DNA of 64,000 nucleotides from Arthrobacter sp. UNC362MFTsu5.1 (GCF_000685965.1 NZ_JMLE01000001.1:186001-250000); one strand, 5' to 3'. Shown: positions 8,721 through 17,608, numbered from the stretch's first letter. Notes: generated from the sequence alone by a model not told the origin. Numbers and translations: made by a program.

Positions 8721-10409
8721 TCAGGCTCCCACCAGGTCCATGGCCTGCCCGGCCTGTTCGGCGGCCTGTTCAGCAGGACGGTACTCCGGGGATTGGCCGG
8801 CGATGGTGCGCCCTGCCAGGTACCCCATGGTCATGATCGGTCCAAGGGTGGCGCCGGCGCCCGGGTAGCCCGCGGCGTAGGCGTTTTCGGTGGTGTTGCC
8901 TGCGGCGAACAGGCCCTCGATGGGGTGGTTGTCGACGTCGAGCACGCGGGCCAGGCCGTCGGTTGCCACGCCGCCGTTGGTGCCGAAGGCGCCGTTGACC
9001 ACTTCCATGGCGTAGAAGGGCCCGGTCTGCAGCGGTCCGAGGGACGGGTTCGGGTACAGGTTGTCCTCGTCGCCCCAGTACTTGTCGTACGCGCTTTCGC
9101 CGCGGCCGAAGTCCGGGTCTTCGCCCTTGACGGCATACTCGTTGAACCGGGCCACTGTGGCGCTGAGGTTTTCTGCCGGCACGTTGATCTTCTCCGCCAG
9201 TTCGTCCAGCGTTGCGGCTTCGGTCAGGTAGGCGGGGGCGGGCTGGCCGGCGCGGTGGGCCAGGATGCCGTAGCGCTCCATGTAGGCGTGGTCCACGATC
9301 ACGTGGGCCGGAGTGTTGAGGGTCCGGTTCGCGGCGGAGTCCCAGGACTGCAGGCTCCGGGCGAGGTCGTTGTAGTTCTGCGACTCGTTGGCGAAGCGGC
9401 GGCCGTGTCGGTTCACCATGATCGACCCCGGGCCCTGGCGTTCGAAGCGCAGCAGGGTGCCGATCGGCTGCCCGTCGCGGGTGTCGCCGGTGACCGACAT
9501 GGGGGCCCACCAGGCTTCCCTGGTGCCGCGGGTCTGGCCGCCGATCCGCTGGGCCATCCGCAGGCCGTCGCCGGTGTTCGAAGGCGGCGAGCACATCGTG
9601 TAGAGCCGCGAGGCGAGCATCGAGTCGGCCAGTGCCTTGTCCCATTCGAAGCCGCCGGTGGCCAGCACCACGCCGTCGTTCGCGTGGAACAGCTCACCGG
9701 ATTCAAGCTCGACGCCGGTCACCCGGCCCCCGGCGGTGAGCAGGCGGTGCCCCCGGGCACCGGTGACGAGCGCTGCCCCGTCACGGACCAGGCTGGCGAG
9801 CAGCATGGACACGAGAGCCTGGCCTTTGGCGACCAGCCCGTTTTCCTGGCGCTGGCTGAGGGCGTCCCAGGGGAACTTGGTGAAGGCGCCCCAGTTTTCG
9901 TATTCCTGCATGGTGAACGGGGCACGGCCGTCGCTGCGGACATGTTGCTTGAGGTCGCCCAGGGCCTCCCGGCTGTTGAACAACTCCGGTTCCACCGTGC
10001 GGCCCCCTTCCACGGCGCCGGGGAGGTCCTGGCGGTAGTCGGGGAAGTTGTTGAGGAAGATGAAGCGGAGCCCGCACTCGTCTTCGACGAAGCGGAGCAT
10101 CCGGTCGCCGTAAGTGAGTGCTGCATCCAGCAACTCGTCGCGGCCGCGTCCCCGGGCCACGGCGCGAACGTACTCTGCGGCCGCTTCCTTGGAGTCGGCA
10201 ATACCGGCCTCGCGGGCGTGGTGGTTGTCCGCCACCCAGAGCATGCCGCCGGAGACGGCCGACGTCCCGCCCAGCAGGGCGCTCTTTTCCAGGACGACGA
10301 CGGACTTGCCGGCCCGGGCAGCGGTGGCCGCGGCGGTGAGGGCGCCGGCACCGGAACCGACGACGACGACGTCGTACTTGTCCGCTGCGGTTCCATTAAC
10401 GAATTTCAT
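8721..10409 (-). CDS. FAD-dependent dehydrogenase, 3-ketosteroid dehydrogenase/fumarate reductase-like
   Basis: A 562-residue flavoprotein. VVVVGSGAGALTAAATAA is the FAD Rossmann motif and VVVLEKSALLGGTSAVSGG the following ADP-binding and Gly-rich stretch. GLFAAGNTTENAYAAGYPGA and GATLGPIMTMGY at the C-terminus match the FAD-contacting end of 3-ketosteroid Delta1-dehydrogenases (YPGxGxTLGPxMTFGY). No signal peptide or haem motif is present, so it is a soluble single-domain enzyme rather than a respiratory fumarate reductase. Start ATG 10407-10409 follows GAAAGG. It lies 50 bp behind the SDR gene and directly ahead of the Dabb gene. It probably desaturates a cyclic or alpha,beta-position carbon next to a carbonyl. 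A second flavoprotein of the same superfamily lies on the other arm (12314-14074). Confidence 0.85.
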   Translation of the reverse strand: MKFVNGTAADKYDVVVVGSGAGALTAAATAARAGKSVVVLEKSALLGGTSAVSGGMLWVADNHHAREAGIADSKEAAAEYVRAVARGRGRDELLDAALTYGDRMLRFVEDECGLRFIFLNNFPDYRQDLPGAVEGGRTVEPELFNSREALGDLKQHVRSDGRAPFTMQEYENWGAFTKFPWDALSQRQENGLVAKGQALVSMLLASLVRDGAALVTGARGHRLLTAGGRVTGVELESGELFHANDGVVLATGGFEWDKALADSMLASRLYTMCSPPSNTGDGLRMAQRIGGQTRGTREAWWAPMSVTGDTRDGQPIGTLLRFERQGPGSIMVNRHGRRFANESQNYNDLARSLQSWDSAANRTLNTPAHVIVDHAYMERYGILAHRAGQPAPAYLTEAATLDELAEKINVPAENLSATVARFNEYAVKGEDPDFGRGESAYDKYWGDEDNLYPNPSLGPLQTGPFYAMEVVNGAFGTNGGVATDGLARVLDVDNHPIEGLFAAGNTTENAYAAGYPGAGATLGPIMTMGYLAGRTIAGQSPEYRPAEQAAEQAGQAMDLVGA

Positions 10410-10459
10410 GGGTGTTGCCTTTCAAGAAAAGAAGATGAGGGTGCTGCAACCGGTGTGTC

Positions 10460-11221
10460 TCAGACGGCGGTGTAGCCGCCGTCGATCACGAGCTCGGAAC
10501 CTGTGGTGAAGCGGGATTCGTCGGAGGCCAGGTACAGCACGCCATAGGCGATTTCGTCCGGCTTGCCCTGCCGGGGAAGGGGGTTCGAGCCCACGAGCTG
10601 CTTGTAGTAGGCCTCGGGGCCGATCTCCGACTGCTCGGCGGAGCGCCGGCTCATCCGGGTGTCCATGGAGCCCGGGTGGATGGAGTTCACCCGGATGCCG
10701 TGGACCCCGTAGGCCGCGGCATCGGACTTGCTCAGGAGCCGGACGGCGCCCTTGGTGGCGTGGTACAGAGGCACGTTCCGCCCGCCCGTGATGCCGTGGA
10801 TGGAGGAGAAATTGATGATGCTGCCGGCGCCCTTGTCGATCATGCCGGGGACCACGTGCTTGGTCATCAGCCAGACACCCTTGACGTTGACGTTGAAGAT
10901 CGTGTCGAAGTCCGTCACCGAGGCGGTGTGCGAAGCTCCGGCGGGGCCGATGATTCCGGCGGCGTTGACCAGGATGTCCGGTGTGCCCAGTTCGTCGCGG
11001 ACCCGGCGGATGGCAGCGGCGACGCTGTCCTCGCTGGTGACGTCGACGTCGAACTCGCTGATATTCGCATGGGCCGCGCCGGCCGGGATGCCGGCAACGT
11101 CGAGGCTGGCGACGACGGCGCCGTGCGCAGCCAGCAGGGCGGCTGTGGCGCTGCCCAGGTCGCCGCGGCCGCCGGTAACGATGGCGGTCTTGCCGGCCAC
11201 GCGGTTCGCTGTGGTGTTCAT
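10460..11221 (-). CDS. Short-chain dehydrogenase/reductase (SDR)
   Basis: A classical SDR of 253 residues, predicted to oxidise a secondary alcohol or reduce a ketone with NAD(P). TGGRGDLGSA (residues 16-25) is the coenzyme-binding TGxxxGxG motif, VNAAG (85-89) the structural NNAG equivalent, and S140, Y153 and K157 (YHATK) the catalytic residues. The IDGGYTAV ending is typical. Start ATG 11219-11221 follows GAGGAG. It is first in the leftward set and is followed by the KSTD-like flavoprotein; an alcohol oxidation followed by ring or chain desaturation is a natural pairing. Substrate unknown. Confidence 0.9.
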   Translation of the reverse strand: MNTTANRVAGKTAIVTGGRGDLGSATAALLAAHGAVVASLDVAGIPAGAAHANISEFDVDVTSEDSVAAAIRRVRDELGTPDILVNAAGIIGPAGASHTASVTDFDTIFNVNVKGVWLMTKHVVPGMIDKGAGSIINFSSIHGITGGRNVPLYHATKGAVRLLSKSDAAAYGVHGIRVNSIHPGSMDTRMSRRSAEQSEIGPEAYYKQLVGSNPLPRQGKPDEIAYGVLYLASDESRFTTGSELVIDGGYTAV

Positions 11222-11306
11222 GTGGTGTGCTCCTCGTAACTCCTGCAGCCTCATTGCTGCGTCCTAGCCAGAGTTGCAGGGGAGGTGTGACTGGAACCAC
11301 AGGATT

Positions 11307-11318
11307 ACCGATGAACGG
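11307..11318. promoter_or_regulatory. 12-bp motif shared with the P450 upstream region
   Basis: ACCGATGAACGG occurs here, about 86 bp upstream of the SDR start, and again at 14872-14883 upstream of the P450 gene. Its core CCG-N5-CGG is an inverted repeat. A binding site for one of the two local IclR regulators is possible. The 174-bp gap between the SDR and the IclR gene also holds short direct repeats of GTTGCCCTG (11346-11375 region). Confidence 0.35.
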
Positions 11319-11395
11319 CAAAAGCGCCGTTGAGTGGCTCTGTTAAGTTGCCCTGTTGAGTTGCCCTGCGCACTGGCTCTCCTAACTGGCCCTGC

Positions 11396-12181
11396 TCAAT
11401 GGCTCTGGCGAAGAGTGCCTTTAAGCTCGCCGCGCCAGCCGAGGGCCCTGGAGATGCCCCGGGCAGCGGCCATGAGGACGGGGACCCTGGCGGGCGTGTT
11501 CTCCTCGTTGCGCGGGACCACCACGCTGAGCGCGGCGCGGACGCTGTTGTCCGGTCCGAAGACGGGGACGGCGATCCCGCTGGATTCGGGCACGATCACG
11601 CCCGGCATGGCGGCAAAGCCGCGCTGCCTGATCTCGGCCAGGTGGCGGCGCAGCAGGGACGGTTCGGTGAGGGTGGTCTCGGTGAACTTCGTCAGGGGCC
11701 GGGCCAGGAAACTGTCCTGGTAGGCGGCCGGAGCGTGCGCCAGCAGGACCAGGCCGGAGGACGTGGCGTGCAGCGGCAGCCTGCCGGCAATTTTGGTGAT
11801 GTCCACGATGGTCTTGTCGGAGCCCAGCCGCTCGATGTACAGCACCTCGTCCGAATCCAGGATGCCGAGGGTGGTGGAGTGCTGCACCACGGCCTGCACG
11901 TCCTCCATGAACGGCAGCGCAGCCTCCCGCAGTCCAAGCATTTTGGACCCGCGGGAGACGAGCTCCCACATCCTGGTTCCGATGTGGACGTCTCCGCCGG
12001 GTTCGCGTTCGAGGAGCCGTTCCGCGAGGAGGTCGTTGACCAGCCGGTAGGTGGTGGTGACGGGCAGTCCGGTCCGGCGGCCCAGTTCTGCGACGGTCAT
12101 GGACGTGTGGCGGTCGTCGAACGCACTCACGATTTTCACGAAGCGGCCGATAATCGACTCGCCGGACGCGGAATTGGCCAC
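11396..12181 (-). CDS. IclR-family transcriptional regulator (copy 1)
   Basis: A 261-residue DNA-binding regulator. The N-terminal winged helix (MTVAELGRRTGLPVTTTYRL, about residues 28-47) is followed by the IclR effector-binding domain (ALPFMEDVQAVVQHSTTLGI onward). That domain includes LHATSSGLVLLA and IAVPVFGPDNSVRAALSV, the conserved ligand-pocket segments. Start GTG 12179-12181 has GAGGAGG five bases away. It is divergent from the flavoprotein at 12314 across 132 bp. It is collinear, without gaps and with about half the residues identical by eye, with the second IclR gene at 14095-14862; even the first residues agree (MANSxSGESxI). It probably senses the pathway substrate or an intermediate. 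Confidence 0.92.
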   Translation of the reverse strand: MANSASGESIIGRFVKIVSAFDDRHTSMTVAELGRRTGLPVTTTYRLVNDLLAERLLEREPGGDVHIGTRMWELVSRGSKMLGLREAALPFMEDVQAVVQHSTTLGILDSDEVLYIERLGSDKTIVDITKIAGRLPLHATSSGLVLLAHAPAAYQDSFLARPLTKFTETTLTEPSLLRRHLAEIRQRGFAAMPGVIVPESSGIAVPVFGPDNSVRAALSVVVPRNEENTPARVPVLMAAARGISRALGWRGELKGTLRQSH

Positions 12182-12313
12182 TGTTCCTCCTCAGGATTCC
12201 CGCTCAATGGTAATCCTCCTGCCAACAGCCGGAACCGCCGGGTCTACTGGGGCTTTAGCCTTCCACCCGGCTGCCGCAAGGATGCGGACGGCCGACTGAA
12301 TGGAGCAGGATTT

Positions 12314-14074
12314 ATGAGCACCGCAAGCACCATGAACAAGACACCGGCCGCGGGCACCACCGTCTGTGACGTCCTCGTCATCGGCTCCGGCGTGGCCGGG
12401 ATGGCCGCCGCCTTGAAGGCCGCGTCGCAGGGCCTGACGGTAATTGTTGCGGAAAAGGAGCAGTACTTTGGCGGAACCACGGCCATTTCCGCCGGCTGGG
12501 CGTGGGTCCCCGGCAATAAGCAGGGCGTGGCGCAGGGTGATACCCGGGAGGACGCCGAAACGTACCTGAGGAACCTGGCCCCGGAGACGTTCAACGAGGC
12601 GGGCGTCCGGGATTTCCTGGATACGGTGCCCGAGGCGATCGCTTTCTTCGAGGACGAAACCGAGGTGAAGTTCACCTACCCGGAAAAGTCGCCGGACTAC
12701 CAGATGGACCTGCCCGGGGCGAAACTCTCGGGCCGCGCGATCCTGCCGCAGGATGTTGACGCACGTGTGCTGGGCGACAAGCGGCTCCTGATGCAGCCGT
12801 ACATGAGCTCCTACACGGTGTTCGGCTACATGCCGCAGGTGGGCCCCGACATCAACGAGTTCTTCCACGTGAACCAGTCGGTGAAATCGTTCGTTTATGT
12901 GGCGAAGAAGCTGCTGCGCACGTGGGCCGACGCCGCCCGCTACAAGCGTCCCGTCCTGCGTTCGAACGGCAACGCGCTGATGACCCGCATGGTCATGAGC
13001 GCCGACCAACTGGGCGTGCGGCTGTGGAAGTCTTCGCCCGCCCTGTCACTGACCCGTGACGATGCCGGGACCGTCACCGGAGCGGTGCTCGGGGGAGAGC
13101 ATGCCGGCCTGGTGACGGCACGGCTCGGTGTGATCCTCGCCGCCGGCGGCTTCTCGGGCAACAAGGAACTGCGTCAGCAGTACTTCCCGCACGACGCCGA
13201 CGGCGATGACCACTTCACCCCGACACTGGGCCACGGCGGGGACGCCGCCACCCTGGCGATCAGTGCCGGCGGACAGATTGATGACTCCGTGTCCAGTGTG
13301 GGCTCCTGGGCCCCGGTAACGGTGTTCAAGTACCTCAGCGGCAAGGAGCGGCTCTTCCCGCACCTCCGGGCCATCGGCCTGCCGGGCCTGATCGCCGTCG
13401 ACCGTCACGGCAAGCGCTTCGGCAACGAGGCGCTGAGCTACCACGACTTCGGCGGCGCGATGATCGGGCACAACAAGGACGAGGACAAGACGTTTGGCTA
13501 CGTGATCGGCGACGCGAAGACGATGCACAAATACGGCATCGGCTACGCCAAGCCCTGGCCGATGCCCCGCGGCTATTTCTACCGGACCGGATACCTGGTC
13601 AAGGGGAACACGCTGGCGGAGCTGGCCGGAAAGCTCGGCATCGACGCCGGAGGCCTTGCGGCCACCGTGGCTGAATTCAACCCGGCGGCCGTGCGCGGTG
13701 AGGATCCGGCGTTCGGCCGGGGTTCCACCCTGTACAACCACTTCCGCGGCGACCTTGAACACCAGCCGAATCCGAACCTGGCCCCGGTCGGCAAGGGCCC
13801 GTATTTCGCCGCAAAGATCCAGATGGGTGACCTCGGTACTTTCGCGGGCGTCGGCGTCAACGAGCATTCGGAAGTCGTCACCGCCGACGGGGCGGCAGTC
13901 CCCGGCCTCCTTGCCGTCGGCGCGGCCGCTGTCAGCGTCTTTGGCGGCGGCTACCCGGGATACGGCTCGCATATCGGGCCGGCCCTCGTGTTCGGCTACC
14001 GGGCGGGCCGTGACATCGCCAGGCTTGCGGCCGGCCGGGACGCGGACCGCGCCGCCAGCGTCGCAGCAGTCTAG
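12314..14074 (+). CDS. FAD-binding dehydrogenase (fumarate reductase/KSTD superfamily)
   Basis: A 586-residue soluble flavoprotein. VLVIGSGVAGMAAALKAA is the FAD Rossmann motif, EKEQYFGGTTAISAGWAWVP the Gly-rich stretch, and GGGYPGYGSHIGPALVFGY the C-terminal FAD-contacting segment. RGEDPAFGRG followed by PNPNLAPVGKGPYFA parallels RGEDPDFGRG and PNPSLGPLQTGPFYA-like segments in the flavoprotein at 8721-10409, so the two are homologues. Start ATG 12314 was chosen for the family N-terminus and GGAG/AGGA just upstream. The frame is open far to the left, but that part is antisense to the IclR gene. It heads the rightward arm flavoprotein - IclR - P450 - reductase - ferredoxin. The reaction is probably a C-C dehydrogenation; substrate unknown. 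Confidence 0.86.
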   Translation: MSTASTMNKTPAAGTTVCDVLVIGSGVAGMAAALKAASQGLTVIVAEKEQYFGGTTAISAGWAWVPGNKQGVAQGDTREDAETYLRNLAPETFNEAGVRDFLDTVPEAIAFFEDETEVKFTYPEKSPDYQMDLPGAKLSGRAILPQDVDARVLGDKRLLMQPYMSSYTVFGYMPQVGPDINEFFHVNQSVKSFVYVAKKLLRTWADAARYKRPVLRSNGNALMTRMVMSADQLGVRLWKSSPALSLTRDDAGTVTGAVLGGEHAGLVTARLGVILAAGGFSGNKELRQQYFPHDADGDDHFTPTLGHGGDAATLAISAGGQIDDSVSSVGSWAPVTVFKYLSGKERLFPHLRAIGLPGLIAVDRHGKRFGNEALSYHDFGGAMIGHNKDEDKTFGYVIGDAKTMHKYGIGYAKPWPMPRGYFYRTGYLVKGNTLAELAGKLGIDAGGLAATVAEFNPAAVRGEDPAFGRGSTLYNHFRGDLEHQPNPNLAPVGKGPYFAAKIQMGDLGTFAGVGVNEHSEVVTADGAAVPGLLAVGAAAVSVFGGGYPGYGSHIGPALVFGYRAGRDIARLAAGRDADRAASVAAV

Positions 14075-14094
14075 GGCAGCGGCCGGAGGCGTCC

Positions 14095-14862
14095 ATGGCT
14101 AACTCACCGTCGGGTGAATCCGTCATCAGCCGCGTCGTGCGGCTCATGAGTGCGTTCGACCGGGACCTGCCCACCATGACGCTCTCCGGCCTCGCCCGCC
14201 GCGCGGGCCTGCCCCTGACCACAGCCCACCGGCTCGTGGACGACCTCGTCCTGCACGGCCTCATTGAGCGGTTGCCGGACGGGAACCTGCGCTCCGGGAT
14301 GCGGATGTGGGAGCTGGCAGCGCGGGGGTCGCGTGCGCTGAACCTCCGCGAGCTGGCACTGCCGTTCATGGACGATGTCCAGGCGGCCGTGCATCAGCAC
14401 ACCACCCTTGCCGTCCTGGACCACGGGACGGTGCTCTACGTGGAGCGCCTGTCCTCGCCGGAATCCAGCCTGGACGCGGCCCACATTGCCCAGCGGATGC
14501 CGGTTCACGCAGCCTCGTCCGGGCTGGTGCTGCTGGCCTACTCTCCGCCTGCATTCCAAGACGAGGTCCTCGCGCGCCCGCTGCCGGCGGTGACCGCCGA
14601 GACCATCACCGACCCGGCCCTCATCCGGAAGCATCTGGCCGAAATCAGGCAGCGCGGCTATGTGGCACTGCCGGGAATTGGCGTCACGGAGTGGACCGGC
14701 ATCGCCGTGCCCGTCTTCGGCCCGGACAACGGCATCGCCGCGGCGCTGAATGCCATTGTTCCGCGGCAGGAAGCGGCCGTTCCCCTGACGGTTCCTGCGC
14801 TGCTGACTGCCGCGCACGGGATTTCGCGGGCGTTGAAGGCCTCCCGGGCGCCCCGGCGCTAG
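14095..14862 (+). CDS. IclR-family transcriptional regulator (copy 2)
   Basis: A 255-residue IclR regulator: winged helix at about residues 27-47 (MTLSGLARRAGLPLTTAHRL), then the ligand domain (LPFMDDVQAAVHQHTTLAVL, VHAASSGLVLLA, IAVPVFGPDNGIAAALNAIV). Start ATG 14095 follows GGAGG. It lies 20 bp behind the flavoprotein gene and 106 bp ahead of the P450, so it is probably cotranscribed with the flavoprotein. The close resemblance to the IclR gene at 11396-12181 points to a local duplication. The pair may regulate the two arms separately, or may respond to different intermediates. Confidence 0.92.
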   Translation: MANSPSGESVISRVVRLMSAFDRDLPTMTLSGLARRAGLPLTTAHRLVDDLVLHGLIERLPDGNLRSGMRMWELAARGSRALNLRELALPFMDDVQAAVHQHTTLAVLDHGTVLYVERLSSPESSLDAAHIAQRMPVHAASSGLVLLAYSPPAFQDEVLARPLPAVTAETITDPALIRKHLAEIRQRGYVALPGIGVTEWTGIAVPVFGPDNGIAAALNAIVPRQEAAVPLTVPALLTAAHGISRALKASRAPRR

Positions 14863-14871
14863 CCTTTCACA

Positions 14872-14883
14872 ACCGATGAACGG
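14872..14883. promoter_or_regulatory. 12-bp motif shared with the SDR upstream region
   Basis: Second copy of ACCGATGAACGG, 85 bp before the P450 start codon, in the 106-bp gap behind IclR copy 2. Spacing to the start codon is close to that at the SDR gene (about 86 bp), but the motif is on the opposite strand relative to the gene it precedes. Confidence 0.35.
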
Positions 14884-14968
14884 AAGTCCTATGGGGCAGG
14901 CGTGGGCCAGGTCGGCATTGTTGCCTGAGACGTAAATCACGTCTGAAAACTCCGAAAGAAGGACAACG

Positions 14969-16255
14969 ATGTCTTCCGCCACGACAGAGATTTCAGCAGC
15001 ACCTGCTCCGGTGGCCCCGTTCGTCGGGGCCCCGGACCTGCCCCCGTATTCGCATGAACTGGGCTGGCCGGAGGGCATGGCCCCGTTCAAGGTGGTCGAC
15101 GACGGTACGCAGGGGGACCCCTATGCCCACTATGAATGGATGCGGGAGCACGCCCCCGTGCTCCGTGCCCATTCCCCCGTATCGGACGTGTGGTTCATTT
15201 CCCGCTACGACGACGTACGCAAGGCGATGCGCGCCCCCAAGGTCTTCTCCTCCCAGGTGGTGGACCCGGTTCCGCTGACCTTCCTGACCCTCTTCGACGC
15301 CCCCAACCACACCAGGCTGCGGCAGGTGGTGGCGCAGGCCTTCATCCCGAAGGCCATAGCCCGCTTCGAGGAACGGGTTCGCGAAAACGCCGAAAAGTAC
15401 CTGGCCCCGATGCTCGCCGCCGGCGGCGGGGACGCCGTGGACGACTATGCGATCCCGCTCAGCATGTCCACCATCAGCGCCCTGCTCGACGTTCCGGCCG
15501 AGGACTTCGAGAAGATGAAGTTCTGGTCCGATGAGACCTTCAGCTATTTCGGCCGGCTGGCCCGCAACGCCCAGGGCACCGGAACCGACGAACAGAGCAC
15601 CTTTGAGTTCTTCGCCTATCTGAAGGACACCATGGAGCGCCTGCACAGGGAGGAGAGCGACTCCGTCGGCGGCCACATTGCCCGGATGTGGAAGGACGGC
15701 CTGCTCAGCGAAAAGGAAGCCAAGGAACTCTGTGCCTTTGTCTTCGTCGCCGGACACGACACCACCACCATCCTGCTGGCCAACGCGTTCCGCGTCTTTA
15801 GCGAGCAGCCCGGACTGCTGGAGCGGATCCGCCGGAACCCGGACGACGCGAGCCTCTTTGTCGAAGAACTTGCCCGCTACCGCGGCACGGTGCAGCGGGC
15901 CAGCCGGATCACTACGGAGGAGGTGGAGGTTGCCGGGGTGACGATTCCGGCCGGTGCCATCGTCCGGCTGCTGCCCGCCGCAGCGAACCGGGACAGCAAC
16001 AAATACCCCGACGGCGAACGCTTCGATATCGACCGGAACACCGACGGCCATCTGGGCTTCGGCCACGGCGTCCACAGCTGCCTCGGCGCGCCCCTTGCTC
16101 GGCTTGAGGTCCTGGTGACCGTAAAGCTCCTCGCCGAAAAGCTGGGATCCCTCAACCTGGACCCCGACAAACCGATCGAATACGTGCGCGGCAATAACCT
16201 GACAAACTCGGGCCCCGAACACCTCCATGTGCTGGTGGAGAAGACCAATGCATGA
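14969..16255 (+). CDS. Cytochrome P450 (bacterial class I)
   Basis: A soluble 428-residue P450 monooxygenase. Motifs: the I-helix FVAGHDTTT (oxygen-activating A/G-x-D-T), the K-helix E-x-x-R in EELARYR, and the haem loop GFGHGVHSCLGAPLA with Cys371 as the predicted iron ligand. Start ATG 14969 follows GAAGGA. It is followed, with overlap of its stop codon, by a ferredoxin reductase and then a [2Fe-2S] ferredoxin. That gives a self-contained three-component electron chain like that of P450cam. The setting (KSTD-like flavoproteins, SDR, symporter, IclR genes) argues for catabolism of a small cyclic compound rather than antibiotic synthesis. CYP family and substrate cannot be assigned by eye. 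Confidence 0.95.
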   Translation: MSSATTEISAAPAPVAPFVGAPDLPPYSHELGWPEGMAPFKVVDDGTQGDPYAHYEWMREHAPVLRAHSPVSDVWFISRYDDVRKAMRAPKVFSSQVVDPVPLTFLTLFDAPNHTRLRQVVAQAFIPKAIARFEERVRENAEKYLAPMLAAGGGDAVDDYAIPLSMSTISALLDVPAEDFEKMKFWSDETFSYFGRLARNAQGTGTDEQSTFEFFAYLKDTMERLHREESDSVGGHIARMWKDGLLSEKEAKELCAFVFVAGHDTTTILLANAFRVFSEQPGLLERIRRNPDDASLFVEELARYRGTVQRASRITTEEVEVAGVTIPAGAIVRLLPAAANRDSNKYPDGERFDIDRNTDGHLGFGHGVHSCLGAPLARLEVLVTVKLLAEKLGSLNLDPDKPIEYVRGNNLTNSGPEHLHVLVEKTNA

Positions 16256-17597
16256 TCCGGAAGCGAACACGCGCAAACCAATGAACCGGGAAGCAATGAA
16301 ACATGAACTGATGGCCGGGCCCGCTGCGCCCGTGGTAATCGTAGGCGCCGGACACTCCGGTGTCGCAGTGGCCGCTGGGCTCCGGGCCCGCGGCTGGGAA
16401 GGCGGCATCCTGCTGCTCGAAGCAGAGAAGGGGACGCCCTACGAACGCCCGCCGCTGTCCAAGGAACTCCTGAAGGACGGTGCACCGGACGAGTCCGCTG
16501 TCCTGCGCAAGGAGAAGTTCTACCAGGACAAGCGCATCGACCGTGTTGCGGGCATCGCCGTCGACTCTGTGGACAGGGCGGGGCGGACGGTCCTGCTGTC
16601 CGACGGCAGCCGCCGCGACTACCACCGGCTCGTCATCGCCACAGGTTCGCGGGCGAGGGCCCTGACCGTGCCGGGCGCTGCCCTTCCCGGGGTGCAGGCG
16701 CTGAGAACACGGGACGACGCCCTCGAGCTCAAGCGGCTCCTGGTGGCCGGCGCCCGGGTTGCCATCATCGGTGCCGGGTACATCGGCTTGGAAGTGGCTG
16801 CTGCGGCCGCCGCGAAGGGCTGCGAGGTGACGGTACTGGAGTTCCAGGACCGCGTGATGAGCCGGGTCACGTCAGCGCCGGTATCGCACCACTTCGAACA
16901 GCTCCACCAGCGGCACGGCGTCCGGTTTGTCTTTAGTGCGGCGGTGACTGACATTGAAGGGGACCACCGCGCCGAGCGGGTGGTCACGGCCGACGGCCAC
17001 GTTTTCCAGGCCGACGTCGTACTGGCCGGAATCGGCGTTGTCCCCAACCAGGAACTGGCCGCGGAAGCCGGTCTGGAGTGCCGTGACGGCATCCTCGTGG
17101 ACGGCCACGGCGTGACGTCTGATCCAGCCATTTACGCCACCGGTGACGTCACGCGGTTCACCAGCCCGATCGACGGCGCCAGCCAGCGCCTGGAATGCAT
17201 CCAGAACGCGCAGGCGCAGGCAGACAGGGTTGCCGCCCACATCACCGGACAGCCGGCAGCAGTTCCGGAGATCCCCTGGTTCTGGACCGTCCAGCATGGC
17301 GTCAGGCTCCAGACCGCCGGAGTGCGCCGCCCGGACGACGATGTGATCGTGCGCGGCAACCCCGCCGGCGGCAGTTTCTCGGTGGTATATCTCCGGGACG
17401 GCCGCGTCGCCGCGGTGGACACTATCGGCGGCCTGGCCGACTTCCGGCCGGCCCGGAAACTGATCGCCCGGGGAGACCGGATGGACCCGGCGCTGGCCGC
17501 GGATCCCCGGGTTCCCCTCACCGAGGCCACGCTCACCGGCGCGGTACTCAACGCGCCCGCCCCCATCCACGCTGATCCTGCAACAGCCCGAAGCTAA
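16248..17597 (+). CDS. NAD(P)H-dependent ferredoxin reductase (FAD)
   Basis: A 449-residue reductase of the putidaredoxin/rhodocoxin reductase type that passes electrons from NAD(P)H to the neighbouring ferredoxin. VVIVGAGHSGVAVAAGLR is the FAD motif, PYERPPLSKELL a family signature, VAIIGAGYIGLEVAAAAA the NAD(P) motif, and YATGDV the second FAD contact. A C-terminal reductase domain follows (WFWTVQHGVRLQTAGV). ATG 16248 overlaps the P450 stop codon and has GGAG eight bases before it. Two later in-frame ATG codons would shorten it by up to 21 residues to a more usual length near 430. It is the second gene of the P450 electron-transfer set. Confidence 0.93.
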   Translation: MHDPEANTRKPMNREAMKHELMAGPAAPVVIVGAGHSGVAVAAGLRARGWEGGILLLEAEKGTPYERPPLSKELLKDGAPDESAVLRKEKFYQDKRIDRVAGIAVDSVDRAGRTVLLSDGSRRDYHRLVIATGSRARALTVPGAALPGVQALRTRDDALELKRLLVAGARVAIIGAGYIGLEVAAAAAAKGCEVTVLEFQDRVMSRVTSAPVSHHFEQLHQRHGVRFVFSAAVTDIEGDHRAERVVTADGHVFQADVVLAGIGVVPNQELAAEAGLECRDGILVDGHGVTSDPAIYATGDVTRFTSPIDGASQRLECIQNAQAQADRVAAHITGQPAAVPEIPWFWTVQHGVRLQTAGVRRPDDDVIVRGNPAGGSFSVVYLRDGRVAAVDTIGGLADFRPARKLIARGDRMDPALAADPRVPLTEATLTGAVLNAPAPIHADPATARS

Positions 17598-17608
17598 AGG
17601 AACCACCC

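Noticed and set aside
8577..10475. Rightward open frame of over 600 codons opposite the KSTD-like flavoprotein
   Set aside because: Repetitive Val/Gly/Ala composition and no ribosome site; the flavoprotein on the other strand has full FAD motifs.
11399..12313. N-terminal extension of the second flavoprotein over the IclR gene
   Set aside because: The extension is antisense to a clear IclR gene; the flavoprotein family starts at 12314.
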